This document shows positions 1 to 50,596 of a stretch of DNA of 64,000 nt, piece by piece. This DNA is from Nocardia cyriacigeorgica (GTDB lineage Bacteria; Actinomycetota; Actinomycetes; Mycobacteriales; Mycobacteriaceae). The stretch's first letter is position 1; each line of letters starts with the position of its first letter. Made by a program: the position numbers and the translations under genes. The DNA lies in contig NZ_JAAGVC010000004.1 of the NCBI RefSeq assembly GCF_010858045.1, forward strand, positions 1 to 64,000, given 5' to 3'. The notes beneath the pieces are model-generated. The model saw only the letters and a list, made by a program, of their open reading frames with translations. It was not told the origin of the DNA and made no database searches.

Positions 1-541
1 CTTCTTCGAGGGCGCCGAGGGCGGCTTCTTTGACCACGCGGGTCAGGATGCGTTGCAGCAGTTGCCGCATGGTGAGCCGGATCGCGGCTTGGGTGGCGAC
101 GCGGGCGGCGGCGCCGGCGGCCGCGCCGGCGGGGGCGCCGACACCGGTGGCCATGGCGGCCAGCGCTGCGGCCATTTCGACGGCGAAGATCACCAGTTGG
201 GCGATGATCATCAGTTTGGTGTGTTCGATGTCGTTGGCGCCGTCATCGACCAGGTCGGCCTGGTCTTTCAACAGCCCGGTCAGCGCGGCGAGGGCGCCGT
301 CGTCGTTGCCGAGTTTCTTCCAGAACGCCTCGATCGCATCCGCGGTCTGCCCGTCCAGCGCGGACAGCAGCTGGTTGACCTGGCGTTGAGCATCGTCACC
401 GAGATCATCGAGGGTGGTGGCGGCGCTGTTGTAGGCGTCGGCCATGCGCCGCATCGCGGTCTCATCGCCCTCGGGCCAATCACCGGCCCCCACGACATAC
501 TTCGCGGCCCACTGCAACGCCTCGGGAATCTCGATGCCCAC
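1..541 (-). CDS. WXG100-like / CpnT-type N-terminal domain protein (partial, C-terminus beyond window)
   Basis: About 180 residues are visible, beginning VGIEIPEALQWAAKYVVGAG and open to the window edge. The GTG at 541 is chosen because GGAGGG lies about 7 bases upstream; a GTG at 556 would overlap that site. The N-terminal ~85 residues are predicted helical with a tryptophan bend (FWKKLG near residue 70), as in the WXG100-like N-terminal domain of nocardial and mycobacterial type VII-exported proteins such as CpnT. A long Ala/Gly-rich hydrophobic stretch (LMIIAQLVIFAVEMAAALAA, then alanine-rich) follows from about residue 100, with a basic helix after it. In this family a variable, often toxic, C-terminal domain comes next; it lies outside the window, so activity cannot be named. 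Family assignment is inferred from the N-terminal pattern. Confidence 0.7.
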   Translation of the reverse strand, partial: MGIEIPEALQWAAKYVVGAGDWPEGDETAMRRMADAYNSAATTLDDLGDDAQRQVNQLLSALDGQTADAIEAFWKKLGNDDGALAALTGLLKDQADLVDDGANDIEHTKLMIIAQLVIFAVEMAAALAAMATGVGAPAGAAAGAAARVATQAAIRLTMRQLLQRILTRVVKEAALGALEE

Positions 542-698
542 CCCAGAACCCTCCACTCCGCCGATTGAGCCCAGAACTTACCTACGCAGACATGGACGCA
601 CCGGACCCGGTGCTGGTTCCATTGATTCCCGGCTGCATTCCGTAACGGCCGGAATCCGCCAGGAAGGGACGGCTGTCCGGCGGGCGCTGGCGGCGACC

Positions 699-704
699 TA
701 GTGT
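699..704 (+). promoter_or_regulatory. candidate -10 (TAGTGT) of a leaderless promoter
   Basis: TAGTGT fits the actinobacterial TANNNT -10 pattern and ends 8 bases before the ATG at 713, the spacing expected when transcription starts at the initiation codon. No Shine-Dalgarno sequence precedes either that ATG or the GTG at 701. Confidence 0.45.
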
Positions 705-712
705 CTGTTCGT

Positions 713-1108
713 ATGACTCCTTCACGGTGGGCTACCTGCGGCATCGCAGCCGCCGCGATTGCCGCGGCCTTCGCCGGATCGACAGCCGGCGCCGCTCCGG
801 CCGGATCGACCACTCCGGTGGTGTACTGGCGCGATCCGGGGTTGTCACCGCAATTGGGTGCGGCGGCGGTTACGGCCGAACGCCCGCCCGATGACCCGCA
901 GGTGATCGTGCTGCGGTTCCGGGCCGAGGAAGGGGACGGGCCGGCGAAGGAACTCGCGGTGCACTGGCACGGCATGGTGACGGGAGCAGGAGGTGTCGCT
1001 TGGTTGACGTCCGGTACTCCGCTGCGGGTCCGGGTCGGTGCAGGCCCGGTGCTCGTGACCGCCACGGGCCGGGTGACGCTGATCCCCGGCGCCGGCGTGA
1101 TCGGCTGA
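713..1108 (+). CDS. small secreted protein of unknown function
   Basis: A 131-residue protein beginning MTPSRWATCGIAAAAIAAAF. It has a short basic N-terminus, a hydrophobic alanine-rich core and an AGAAPA-type signal-peptidase-I site near residues 25-30, so export by Sec is expected. The mature part (about 100 residues) has VYWRDPG and PQVIVLRF segments and a strand-rich glycine/valine C-terminus, suggesting a small beta-sandwich. I recognise no family. The start at ATG 713 is preferred over the in-frame GTG at 701 because TAGTGT sits 8 bases upstream of the ATG and there is no ribosome-binding site. It stands alone: the gene to its left is on the opposite strand and the NRPS begins 383 bases downstream. 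Confidence 0.65.
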   Translation: MTPSRWATCGIAAAAIAAAFAGSTAGAAPAGSTTPVVYWRDPGLSPQLGAAAVTAERPPDDPQVIVLRFRAEEGDGPAKELAVHWHGMVTGAGGVAWLTSGTPLRVRVGAGPVLVTATGRVTLIPGAGVIG

Positions 1109-1491
1109 TCGCAGCCGGACGCGCATCACAACCAGAGCGCGGACCTGCTGATTGTCGCCTTACTCACCTGCTGGATCGCGTGGGTGTGAGCATGGTCCGG
1201 AGCCCGCGAACGGCCTCGCGGCCCCGCCGCCAGCGACGATGTCCGCAGGCTATGGGCGTTGGTTGGTCCGGTGCCCAGGGCGACGGTAGATTGATTCGGT
1301 GATCAGCAGCGAAGTTCGCGGATGTGCCGCGTGGGCGACCTCGGGTCCGGTCGTGCCCATGTAACAAGTGGCCCGGCGGACAGATAGTGCCAATGAACAT
1401 TTTTGTCTGATTGATACGAGAACTGAGCTCGGAGAAGTGGACGCCACGCTTGGATAGGTGAGCGTCCTGTCCGGGTGTCGTCGGGGAGCGC
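1109..1491 (+). other. 383-base non-coding region upstream of the NRPS
   Basis: No convincing gene is seen; short open frames here lack ribosome sites and recognisable products. Most of it is GC-rich, but about 1383-1425 is distinctly A/T-rich (runs such as CATTTTTGTC and GATTGATACG) and is the most likely promoter region for the NRPS. The last in-frame stop before the NRPS is TGA at 1459. GGGGAG at 1483-1488 lies just before the TTG at 1492, and GAGG at 1512-1515 lies 6 bases before an in-frame TTG at 1522. Confidence 0.5.
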
Positions 1492-45183
<43,692 letters not shown>

Positions 45184-45395
45184 TCGCGGTTCGAGGCCGA
45201 TGGGGCGATGATCGTGGCGCCCCACCGGCTCGAACCGGACAAGGCTACGCAGAATTCCCGAGGGCGCCAGGATGTCGACTCGAGTGCGCGCCCACAGTAT
45301 TTCAGCCTGTGTCGTGGTCGAACGCGGTACTCGGGTGTCGACGGCACGACGGGTCGATTGCCGGCTGCGTTCGCGGTCGGTAGGAGGTGCGTTGC

Positions 45396-45971
45396 ATGCT
45401 CAAACCTGCTGCGGGTGCGGGCCGCTGGACTGCTGCCGATCTCGGCGGCCGACCGGAGAACGGACTGCGCTACGAGGTGCTCAACGGTCAGCTCGTGGTC
45501 AGTGCGGCACCCGAGCCTCGTCATCAAACGCTGATCCGACGGCTGGTGCGAGCGCTGGTCGGCACGGCGCCGTCGGAATTCGTGGTGCTCGATGGTGGCG
45601 GGATACTGATCGGCGAGGACGAAGCGGTTCCGGACCTCATCGTCGGGCAAGGCGACATCCCTATGGACAGCCGAGGGGTACCAGCTGATCGCGTCCAGCT
45701 GGCCGTCGAGGTTGTTTCCGCTTCCACCACGTTGCAGGACCGCATGGTCAAACCCGTGCTCTACGCGGCCGCAGGGATCCCGAACTATTGGCGATTCGAG
45801 ATCAACTCCTTCGAAGGCCGGTTGCCAGGAGAGGAACTGCCGGTCCTCTTTGCCCACGTCCTCGGCAGCGATAACACTTACGAACAAACGCATTGCGTGG
45901 CGGCAGGGGAGAAGGTCACCTTGCGTAGCCCCTTCGAGGTCGTGATCGACCCGGGCACGCTGCTGCCCTGA
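45396..45971 (+). CDS. Uma2-family (DUF820) PD-(D/E)XK nuclease-like protein
   Basis: A 191-residue protein. The ATG at 45396 is chosen because AGGAGG (45382-45387) lies 8 bases upstream; the in-frame GTG at 45387 would overlap that site. Family features are visible: GLRYEVLNGQLVV near the N-terminus, VPD at 78-80, the LAVEVVSAST strand with Glu105, and MVKPVLYAAAGIPNYW with Lys119. Together these give the D...E...K restriction-like core. The family is abundant in actinobacteria and its substrate is generally unknown. It follows the NRPS by 212 bases on the same strand but has no evident link to peptide synthesis. Confidence 0.85.
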   Translation: MLKPAAGAGRWTAADLGGRPENGLRYEVLNGQLVVSAAPEPRHQTLIRRLVRALVGTAPSEFVVLDGGGILIGEDEAVPDLIVGQGDIPMDSRGVPADRVQLAVEVVSASTTLQDRMVKPVLYAAAGIPNYWRFEINSFEGRLPGEELPVLFAHVLGSDNTYEQTHCVAAGEKVTLRSPFEVVIDPGTLLP

Positions 45972-45995
45972 GGTCAACCGAAGTTCGCCTGCCAG

Positions 45996-46021
45996 CTCCG
46001 CACGTCCGTGGCGGCGGAGCG
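45996..46021. terminator. candidate bidirectional hairpin between convergent genes
   Basis: Perfect 7-bp arms GCTCCGC (45996-46002) and GCGGAGC (46015-46021) around a 12-base loop, lying between the ends of two converging genes. There is no T-run, so it is only a candidate. Confidence 0.4.
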
Positions 46022-46056
46022 GGTCGATGATCGGCGATCGAATGTTGCGATATCGA

Positions 46057-46665
46057 TCAGGTGAGGGCGTGTTCTTCCGCGTACACCTTGCGGCAGACCG
46101 GGGCACAGAACACCCGGGTCTCACCGTTGTGGGTGAGGGTGAATTCGGCGGTGGCGATGTCGAGGGTCATGCCGCAGACGGGGTCGACGCCATAACCTTC
46201 GGGTACTTCGCGGGTGTCGGCCGCGCTGTCGTAATCGGCGGTCATCATCTTGGTGAGTTCGGTGGCGGTGGTGGTGCGGCCGACGGTGCCGAGGTTGTGT
46301 TCGCGCACGCCGAGGATCTGCACCACGCAATGCGGGTCGTCGCGCAGCCGCTGCGGATCGCCCTCGAACTCGGCGATGGCGTCGGTGATGAGGGGGATGA
46401 TCCCGTCGCCGAAGCCCGGGCCCGCCCACGATCCGGGGACGGTGACCCGGGCCAGGTAGCGCGGTGCGTCCGCCGGGCTCGGCCCACCGGTGGCCCAGGC
46501 GGCGGGCTGGTGCACGAGCACGTGGGTGAACTCGCGGGCGCGCGCCAGCACCGCGTCCGGCGCGGAATCCGCGGCGGTGATCGTGTGCAGTATGTGCGCG
46601 GCGAGGGCGTGGCCCCGCTCGCCGGTCAGGGTGGGATCGGAGACGTAGAGGTCGATGGTCATCAT
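46057..46665 (-). CDS. tautomerase-like / YHS-domain fusion protein
   Basis: A 202-residue protein beginning MMTIDLYVSD. AGGAG lies 7-8 bases before the ATG at 46665. Residues ~1-145 resemble the tautomerase-like fold (VTVPGSW, a middle helix DGIIPLITDAIAEFEGDP, then ILGVREHNLGTVGR). The catalytic Pro1 of true 4-oxalocrotonate tautomerases is absent. The C-terminus (about 160-200) is a YHS domain with DPVCGMTLD and VFCAPVCRKVY, whose cysteines suggest metal binding. The start overlaps the stop of the DUF1772 gene by four bases (ATGA), so translation is probably coupled. It is the third gene of an operon divergent from a TetR regulator. Function is unknown; a redox or metal-linked role is inferred from its neighbours. 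Confidence 0.75.
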   Translation of the reverse strand: MMTIDLYVSDPTLTGERGHALAAHILHTITAADSAPDAVLARAREFTHVLVHQPAAWATGGPSPADAPRYLARVTVPGSWAGPGFGDGIIPLITDAIAEFEGDPQRLRDDPHCVVQILGVREHNLGTVGRTTTATELTKMMTADYDSAADTREVPEGYGVDPVCGMTLDIATAEFTLTHNGETRVFCAPVCRKVYAEEHALT

Positions 46666-47141
46666 GAGTGGATCTCCTTCGGGGACAGCAGGGTGGTGAT
46701 GACGATGAGGACGAAGACCGCAACGGCGCACACCACACGGGCGATGTGGAAGTTCTCCCAGCGGGCGAGGGCGTCGGCGTAGTCCGCGGGCGGTCCGGAT
46801 ACCGCCCACGCCTTGATCTCCTGGTTGATCGGCACATTGCCGAGTCGAGTGATGAGGAAGACCGCGACCGCGCCGATCGTCGCTGCTCCGGCCACCCAGC
46901 GCTCCCTTCCGCGGGCGCGTACCGCGAGAACCAGGCATCCCGCGAACGTGAGAGCCATAAGGCCTTGCATGACAACGCTGTTGGCCGACATCAGCGCGGT
47001 GTGGAAACTGAGACGAACCTCCGGCGCCACCTCGCGGAAGGCGTAGAGCACGTTGGTTCCACCGTAGAGAAAGGCGCCGCCGAGCAGGCCGCTGAACAGC
47101 AGTGCGGCGCCGCGGGCGAGACGAGGACGAGCGAAGCTCAC
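46662..47141 (-). CDS. DUF1772 (anthrone oxygenase-like) integral membrane protein
   Basis: A 159-residue protein with four hydrophobic segments: GAALLFSGLLGGAFLYGG, MQGLMALTFAGCLVLAV, GAATIGAVAVFLITRL and VCAVAVFVLIVITTLL. Conserved DUF1772 features include NVPINQEI and WENFHIAR. The GTG at 47141 is chosen because CGAGG lies about 7 bases upstream and the codon overlaps the preceding stop (GTGA). It is translationally sandwiched between the thiol-redoxin gene and the tautomerase/YHS gene. Family members are mostly uncharacterised; some act with aromatic polyketide oxygenases, but nothing here supports that. Confidence 0.85.
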   Translation of the reverse strand: MSFARPRLARGAALLFSGLLGGAFLYGGTNVLYAFREVAPEVRLSFHTALMSANSVVMQGLMALTFAGCLVLAVRARGRERWVAGAATIGAVAVFLITRLGNVPINQEIKAWAVSGPPADYADALARWENFHIARVVCAVAVFVLIVITTLLSPKEIHS

Positions 47142-47698
47142 CGGTACACCTCGGTCTTCGTCGCATGGGACAGAAGTTCGTCGACCGACCACTGGTCGTC
47201 GGCGTGCGCCCCATGCTTGCTCGCCACGACACGGCCGTCGGGTGCGATGAGGAAATCGGCGGGCAGGCCGAGGCGTCCTCCTTCCGGCTTGCCCGGCGGC
47301 GCAACGTGACCCGGCGTCCGAGACGCACGCACCTCACGGGTGATGGCGCGGAGAATGGTCGGCCAGGCACGCGGATCGAGCAGGGCACGGGGCGCGGATT
47401 CCACACCGAACTCGCGGTAGAGACGGCGGCCGGGGTCGGCGATCACGGCCAGCGGCAGGTCGGCGGTGTATTTCAGGAGCTCCTCGGCACTGGAATGAAA
47501 GACGACGACCTCGCGGACATTCGCCGCGTGGATCTCATCCAGCCGGTCGACGACCGACCGCAGATGCAGACTGCACACCGGGCAGCCCGCGAACCTGCGG
47601 AATTGCAGATGGACCAGGCAGTCGGGGTCGGGAATCGGCACCGGTGTGCCGGTGATGGTGACGAGCTGTCGGCCGGCGACAGCGGACGGGAAAGGCAT
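47138..47698 (-). CDS. AhpC/TSA-like thioredoxin-fold redox protein
   Basis: A 186-residue protein with RRFAGCPVCSLHLRSV, a CxxC pair (Cys39, Cys42) at the start of a helix as in thioredoxin-fold peroxiredoxin-like proteins. Later come VFHSSAEELLKY, PLAVIADPGRRLYREFGV and PADFLIAPDGRVV, all standard for the AhpC/TSA fold. No signal peptide or lipobox is seen, so it is cytoplasmic. AAGGAG lies 5-6 bases before the ATG. It is the first gene of a three-gene operon divergent from a TetR regulator, with a promoter of the TTGACA type overlapping the regulator's operator. A peroxide or disulphide reductase role is likely but the substrate is unknown. Confidence 0.85.
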   Translation of the reverse strand: MPFPSAVAGRQLVTITGTPVPIPDPDCLVHLQFRRFAGCPVCSLHLRSVVDRLDEIHAANVREVVVFHSSAEELLKYTADLPLAVIADPGRRLYREFGVESAPRALLDPRAWPTILRAITREVRASRTPGHVAPPGKPEGGRLGLPADFLIAPDGRVVASKHGAHADDQWSVDELLSHATKTEVYR

Positions 47699-47711
47699 CC
47701 GAACTCCTTAA

Positions 47712-47726
47712 GTGTACAAAGTACGC
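47712..47726. promoter_or_regulatory. operator-like palindrome, site 1
   Basis: GTGTA-CAAAG-TACGC: 5-base arms (one mismatch) around a 5-base spacer. It has the same form as site 2, and the centres are 30 bases apart, about three helical turns. It lies between the operon promoter and the redox gene. Confidence 0.55.
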
Positions 47727-47734
47727 CTACGACC

Positions 47735-47762
47735 AGTATGCGCGTATCGCGTACGCTGTCAA
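47735..47762 (-). promoter_or_regulatory. sigma-70-type promoter of the redox operon
   Basis: On the minus strand, TTGACA (47762-47757), 16 bases, then CATACT (47740-47735). Operator site 2 fills the spacer exactly. Confidence 0.55.
47742..47756. promoter_or_regulatory. operator-like palindrome, site 2
   Basis: GCGTA-TCGCG-TACGC has perfect 5-base arms. It sits between the -35 and -10 elements of the leftward promoter and overlaps TACGCT (47752-47757), a plausible -10 for leaderless transcription of the TetR gene. Binding here would block both directions. Confidence 0.6.
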
Positions 47763-47765
47763 TCC

Positions 47766-48374
47766 ATGCCCCGCCCACGTTCGCTGACCACCGACGATCT
47801 GTCCGGCGCCGCTCTCGCCGTGATCGATCGCGACGGTCTGGAGGGGCTCACCATGCGCGCGGTCGCCAAGGAACTCGGCATGGCGACCATGGCGCTCTAT
47901 CGATATGTCGCCGACCGGACGGCGCTCGAGGTCCTCGTGGTCGAACGCGTCTTCGCCGCCGTCGACCTCACCGTGCCGCGGCAGCTGAGCTGGCGCGACC
48001 GCATACGCCTGCTGCTGGACCGAACCCGGCGCGTAGCGGCCGAACACCCCGATACCGTGCCGCTGATCCTGCGGCACCGGCATTCGGCCCGAGCTTCGCT
48101 CGGCCTGATCGAAGCTATGCTGTCGACGCTCACCGACGGCGGCCTCACCGGCATCGACCGCGTCATCGCCCAACGCACCCTCATCGCCTACCTACTCGGT
48201 TTCCTGCAGAACGAGCACTACGCCGCCCTCTCCGGGGCGGGCACCGCCGCCATGGCCGCCCTATCGTCCGAGGAGTTCCCCTACCTCGCGCAAACGGCCG
48301 CCGACGCTCGCACCGTCGCGCCGGAACGCGAATTCAGCGCCGGCCTGGATGTGATACTCGACGGTCTCACGTAA
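47766..48374 (+). CDS. TetR-family transcriptional regulator of the redox operon
   Basis: A 202-residue protein starting MPRPRSLTTDDLSGAAL. Residues ~10-55 form the TetR helix-turn-helix: LTMRAVAKELGMATMALYRYVADRTAL, here in two parts, with the recognition helix around MATMALYRYV. The C-terminal ligand-binding part resembles the TetR_C group with short alpha-helical repeats (RHRHSARASLGLIEAML). The ATG at 47766 lacks a ribosome site but is preceded by TACGCT with 8 bases between, so a leaderless transcript is likely. It is divergent from the thiol-redoxin/DUF1772/YHS operon and probably represses both itself and that operon through the two palindromes in the 67-base gap. The ligand is unknown. 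Confidence 0.88.
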   Translation: MPRPRSLTTDDLSGAALAVIDRDGLEGLTMRAVAKELGMATMALYRYVADRTALEVLVVERVFAAVDLTVPRQLSWRDRIRLLLDRTRRVAAEHPDTVPLILRHRHSARASLGLIEAMLSTLTDGGLTGIDRVIAQRTLIAYLLGFLQNEHYAALSGAGTAAMAALSSEEFPYLAQTAADARTVAPEREFSAGLDVILDGLT

Positions 48375-48397
48375 TATGCTGCGTCAGAATGTGATTC

Positions 48398-48431
48398 GTG
48401 GAGTCCCTCGCTATTCGAGCCATTGCTCCAC
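48398..48431. terminator. candidate hairpin between convergent genes
   Basis: Outer arms GTGGAG (48398-48403) and CTCCAC (48426-48431) enclose an inner stem CTCG/CGAG (48407-48410, 48416-48419) with a five-base loop. It lies between the converging TetR and lipoprotein genes. No T-run follows. Confidence 0.35.
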
Positions 48432-48476
48432 CTCGGTGGGTAATCGAACCGCGTGGATCGGCGCCCGTCCTCGGCA

Positions 48477-49466
48477 CTAGCACCGTTCGTACCGACGCGC
48501 GTACGGCTCCGACTCCGGTGCCACCTCGAGGCGGGGTGCTGGGCAGCCGCCGACGAGGACGGCGAACGTGGGGCCGCTGCGGGTGATGATGGTGTAGTCG
48601 ACCACGCCGCCGCGTTCGGACAAGTGGGGCAGGTGCCGGTCGGCGAGTTGTCTCGCCTGTGCGGCACTGAGTTCCGCTCCGTCGGGCGGGAATACCTGGA
48701 CGCCGAGTGTGCGGCCCGTGGCGTCGGGCGGGTCGAATACTGACACCCGGACGATCGCCGAGGTGGGTTGCTCGGACAGGAACCATTCCCACAGTGCGAG
48801 TTCGCTACCCGATGGGAAACGGCGGCGGCCCTCCGCGTGGATCACGCTGGGTTCCAGCCTCGAGTAGTTCTCGGACATGCTCTTCCCGTGAACGGGGGAG
48901 ACCGTCCAGCGGTTGGGCGCCAGTTCCGGGAACTCCGCGATGATTCGTCGCATCGCCGCGGTGGCTCGGTAGGGTTCTGCCTCGGAGCCGGCGCTGACAT
49001 CGACGGCGTGGACCCCGGACCAGTGGATCTGCGCACCGGTGCCGGCCAGCGAGAGGCGGGCCCAGTTGTGCGCGGCGTCGACGTCCCGTGCCACGTCCCG
49101 CCCGAAGGCCCAGGACCCGTAGTAGGAGTCCGTCAACCGCTCCATCTCGACCATTGTCGTCTCGCCTCGGTAGTGCGCCGGTAGCGGCTGGGCGGCCATG
49201 ACACGCACCACGGACCCGGCGTCGGCTGGTGTTGCGTCATCCTCGAGCTGCACGGCGAGCGAGGACGAGTAGTACGAGTTGGGGCCGTAGGGGACGTATT
49301 CGAATACATGTGACGCGTCTGCCACTCCCGGAACGGCTTCGATGGCCGACTCGATCCGTCGCGACCAACTGTCCCGCTCGTCCTGATCGGGTCCTTCCGG
49401 GAAGAGCGAACATCCGGTGAGCAGGATCGCTGCCATCGACACGATGGCAGGCACTGTGAAGCGCAT
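48477..49466 (-). CDS. putative lipoprotein of unknown function
   Basis: A 329-residue protein with a clear lipoprotein signal: basic start, hydrophobic VPAIVSMAAI and lipobox LLTGC, with Cys19 as the lipidated residue. It should be anchored on the outside of the cytoplasmic membrane. The mature chain begins SLFPEGPDQDERDSWSRRIE and contains a region resembling BON-like alpha/beta repeats (SRRIESAIEAVPGVADAS; similar pieces later), but I assign no family firmly. The last residues include two cysteines (VGGCPAP, YERC). It is separated by about 100 bases from its neighbours on both sides and appears monocistronic. Confidence 0.75.
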   Translation of the reverse strand: MRFTVPAIVSMAAILLTGCSLFPEGPDQDERDSWSRRIESAIEAVPGVADASHVFEYVPYGPNSYYSSSLAVQLEDDATPADAGSVVRVMAAQPLPAHYRGETTMVEMERLTDSYYGSWAFGRDVARDVDAAHNWARLSLAGTGAQIHWSGVHAVDVSAGSEAEPYRATAAMRRIIAEFPELAPNRWTVSPVHGKSMSENYSRLEPSVIHAEGRRRFPSGSELALWEWFLSEQPTSAIVRVSVFDPPDATGRTLGVQVFPPDGAELSAAQARQLADRHLPHLSERGGVVDYTIITRSGPTFAVLVGGCPAPRLEVAPESEPYARRYERC

Positions 49467-49583
49467 GAGCAGTCATCCTGCCAGCAGCCGGTGCCGGGCG
49501 GCTGGACGAATGTTGTCGGCTGAGGGAATGCATCGGCCGCGGCGCGCGGGATCGAGCACCGGGCAGGGACTGCATCGGCCGGA

Positions 49584-50534
49584 TTACTCGACGGCCGCGC
49601 TGAGCCGCGCGGTGAGTTCGCGGACGCGGGCGATCAGCTCCGGGGGTTCGTGGATGCGGAATGGCAGATCGAACAGGGCGAGGTAGATCGCCAGTTCGTC
49701 GAGGGAGTTGGAACCGGTGCGTAGCGTGCAGGATTCGGCGTCGATCGGTTCGATGGCGCCGATCGTCGGCGGGATTCGGTCGGCAGCGGTCTCGGCGGGG
49801 ACGGCGATGGTGACCCGGGCCGCGTAGCGGTACGGCGCCACCGCCACATTGCTGGAGACATATCCGGCGAGGTCGACGTCGGGAGCCTCGCGTGGAGTGA
49901 AACGTGGGCCGGTGGGAGTGCGCGGGTGCAGCCGGTCCACGCGAAAGGTGCGCCAGTCGGCGCGGTCGACGTCCCAGGCGATGAGGTACCAGCGGTGGCC
50001 GGTGTGGGCGAGTCGGTGTGGTTCGGTGATACGCAATGTCGTGGTGCCGTCGTGGCTTCGGTAGTCGAAGCGCAGGCGGTGTTTGTCGCGGATCGCGCCG
50101 GCGATGGCGGTGAGGATCTCCGGATCGACGGCCGGGCCACCCGCGCCGACGGTGACGGTCGCCGCGAGCAGCGTGCGCACCCGATGACGCAACCGAGCGG
50201 GCAGCATCTGCTCCAGCTTCGTCAGCGCTCGCAGCGAACTGTCCTCGATGCCGGTGATGGTCCCGCCGGCGGCGGTGCGCAGGCCGATGGCGACCGCGAC
50301 GGCCTCGTCATCATCGAGCAGCAGCGGCGGAAGATGGCTGCCCGCACCGAGCCGGTAGCCGGCAACGCCGCGCGCCGCTTCGACCGGATATCCGAGGTTG
50401 CGCAGCTTGTCGATATCGCGGCGCACGGTGCGGATATCGATGCCGAGTTCGGCGGCCAGATCGGTGCCGGTCCATTCGCGATGCATCTGCAATAGCGACA
50501 GCAGACGCAAGAGCCGCGCCGACGTTTCCCACAT
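49584..50534 (-). CDS. YafY/WYL-domain transcriptional regulator
   Basis: A 316-residue protein from ATG 50534 (MWETSARLLRLLSLLQ), the usual start of this family; a longer frame begins six codons upstream without support. Residues ~5-60 are a winged helix of the HTH_11 type (WTGTDLAAELGIDIRTVRRDIDKL in two parts). A middle helical part follows, then a WYL domain near 160-215 with LRITEPHRLAHTGHRWYLIAWD and FRVDRL. The C-terminal extension (ARVTIAVPAETAADR onward) is the WCX domain. It is divergent from the epoxide-hydrolase gene with 62 bases between them. That gap holds a perfect inverted repeat, so direct control of both genes is likely. Confidence 0.9.
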   Translation of the reverse strand: MWETSARLLRLLSLLQMHREWTGTDLAAELGIDIRTVRRDIDKLRNLGYPVEAARGVAGYRLGAGSHLPPLLLDDDEAVAVAIGLRTAAGGTITGIEDSSLRALTKLEQMLPARLRHRVRTLLAATVTVGAGGPAVDPEILTAIAGAIRDKHRLRFDYRSHDGTTTLRITEPHRLAHTGHRWYLIAWDVDRADWRTFRVDRLHPRTPTGPRFTPREAPDVDLAGYVSSNVAVAPYRYAARVTIAVPAETAADRIPPTIGAIEPIDAESCTLRTGSNSLDELAIYLALFDLPFRIHEPPELIARVRELTARLSAAVE

Positions 50535-50551
50535 ACTTTCAGTCTGCCGCA

Positions 50552-50578
50552 CGGTTAGGGCCGAAACTGTCCTAACCG
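50552..50578. promoter_or_regulatory. operator-like inverted repeat between WYL regulator and epoxide hydrolase
   Basis: CGGTTAGG (50552-50559) and CCTAACCG (50571-50578) are perfect 8-base arms with an 11-base spacer, giving 19 bases centre to centre. It fills much of the divergent promoter region. Confidence 0.65.
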
Positions 50579-50583
50579 GCTCC

Positions 50584-50589
50584 TACCGT
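50584..50589 (+). promoter_or_regulatory. candidate -10 (TACCGT), leaderless
   Basis: TACCGT ends 7 bases before the ATG at 50597, which has no clear ribosome-binding site. The inverted repeat lies directly upstream, about where a -35 element would be. Confidence 0.45.
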
Positions 50590-50596
50590 AGCTCCC

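Noticed and set aside
46665-47406. N-terminal extension of the tautomerase/YHS frame to 449 codons
   Set aside because: The extension is Arg/Ser-rich shadow sequence of two upstream genes; the ATG at 46665 has a good ribosome site and a coupled ATGA overlap.
48367-48423. 18-codon minus-strand frame (MARIARDSTNHILTQHIT) with GGTGGAG before it
   Set aside because: Overlaps the 3' end of the TetR gene and a hairpin. Nothing beyond a chance ribosome-site-like sequence supports it.
48398-48452. tRNA-like piece: GGTTCGATTACC on the minus strand near a hairpin
   Set aside because: The T-arm-like sequence lies on the wrong side, with no acceptor stem or anticodon arm.
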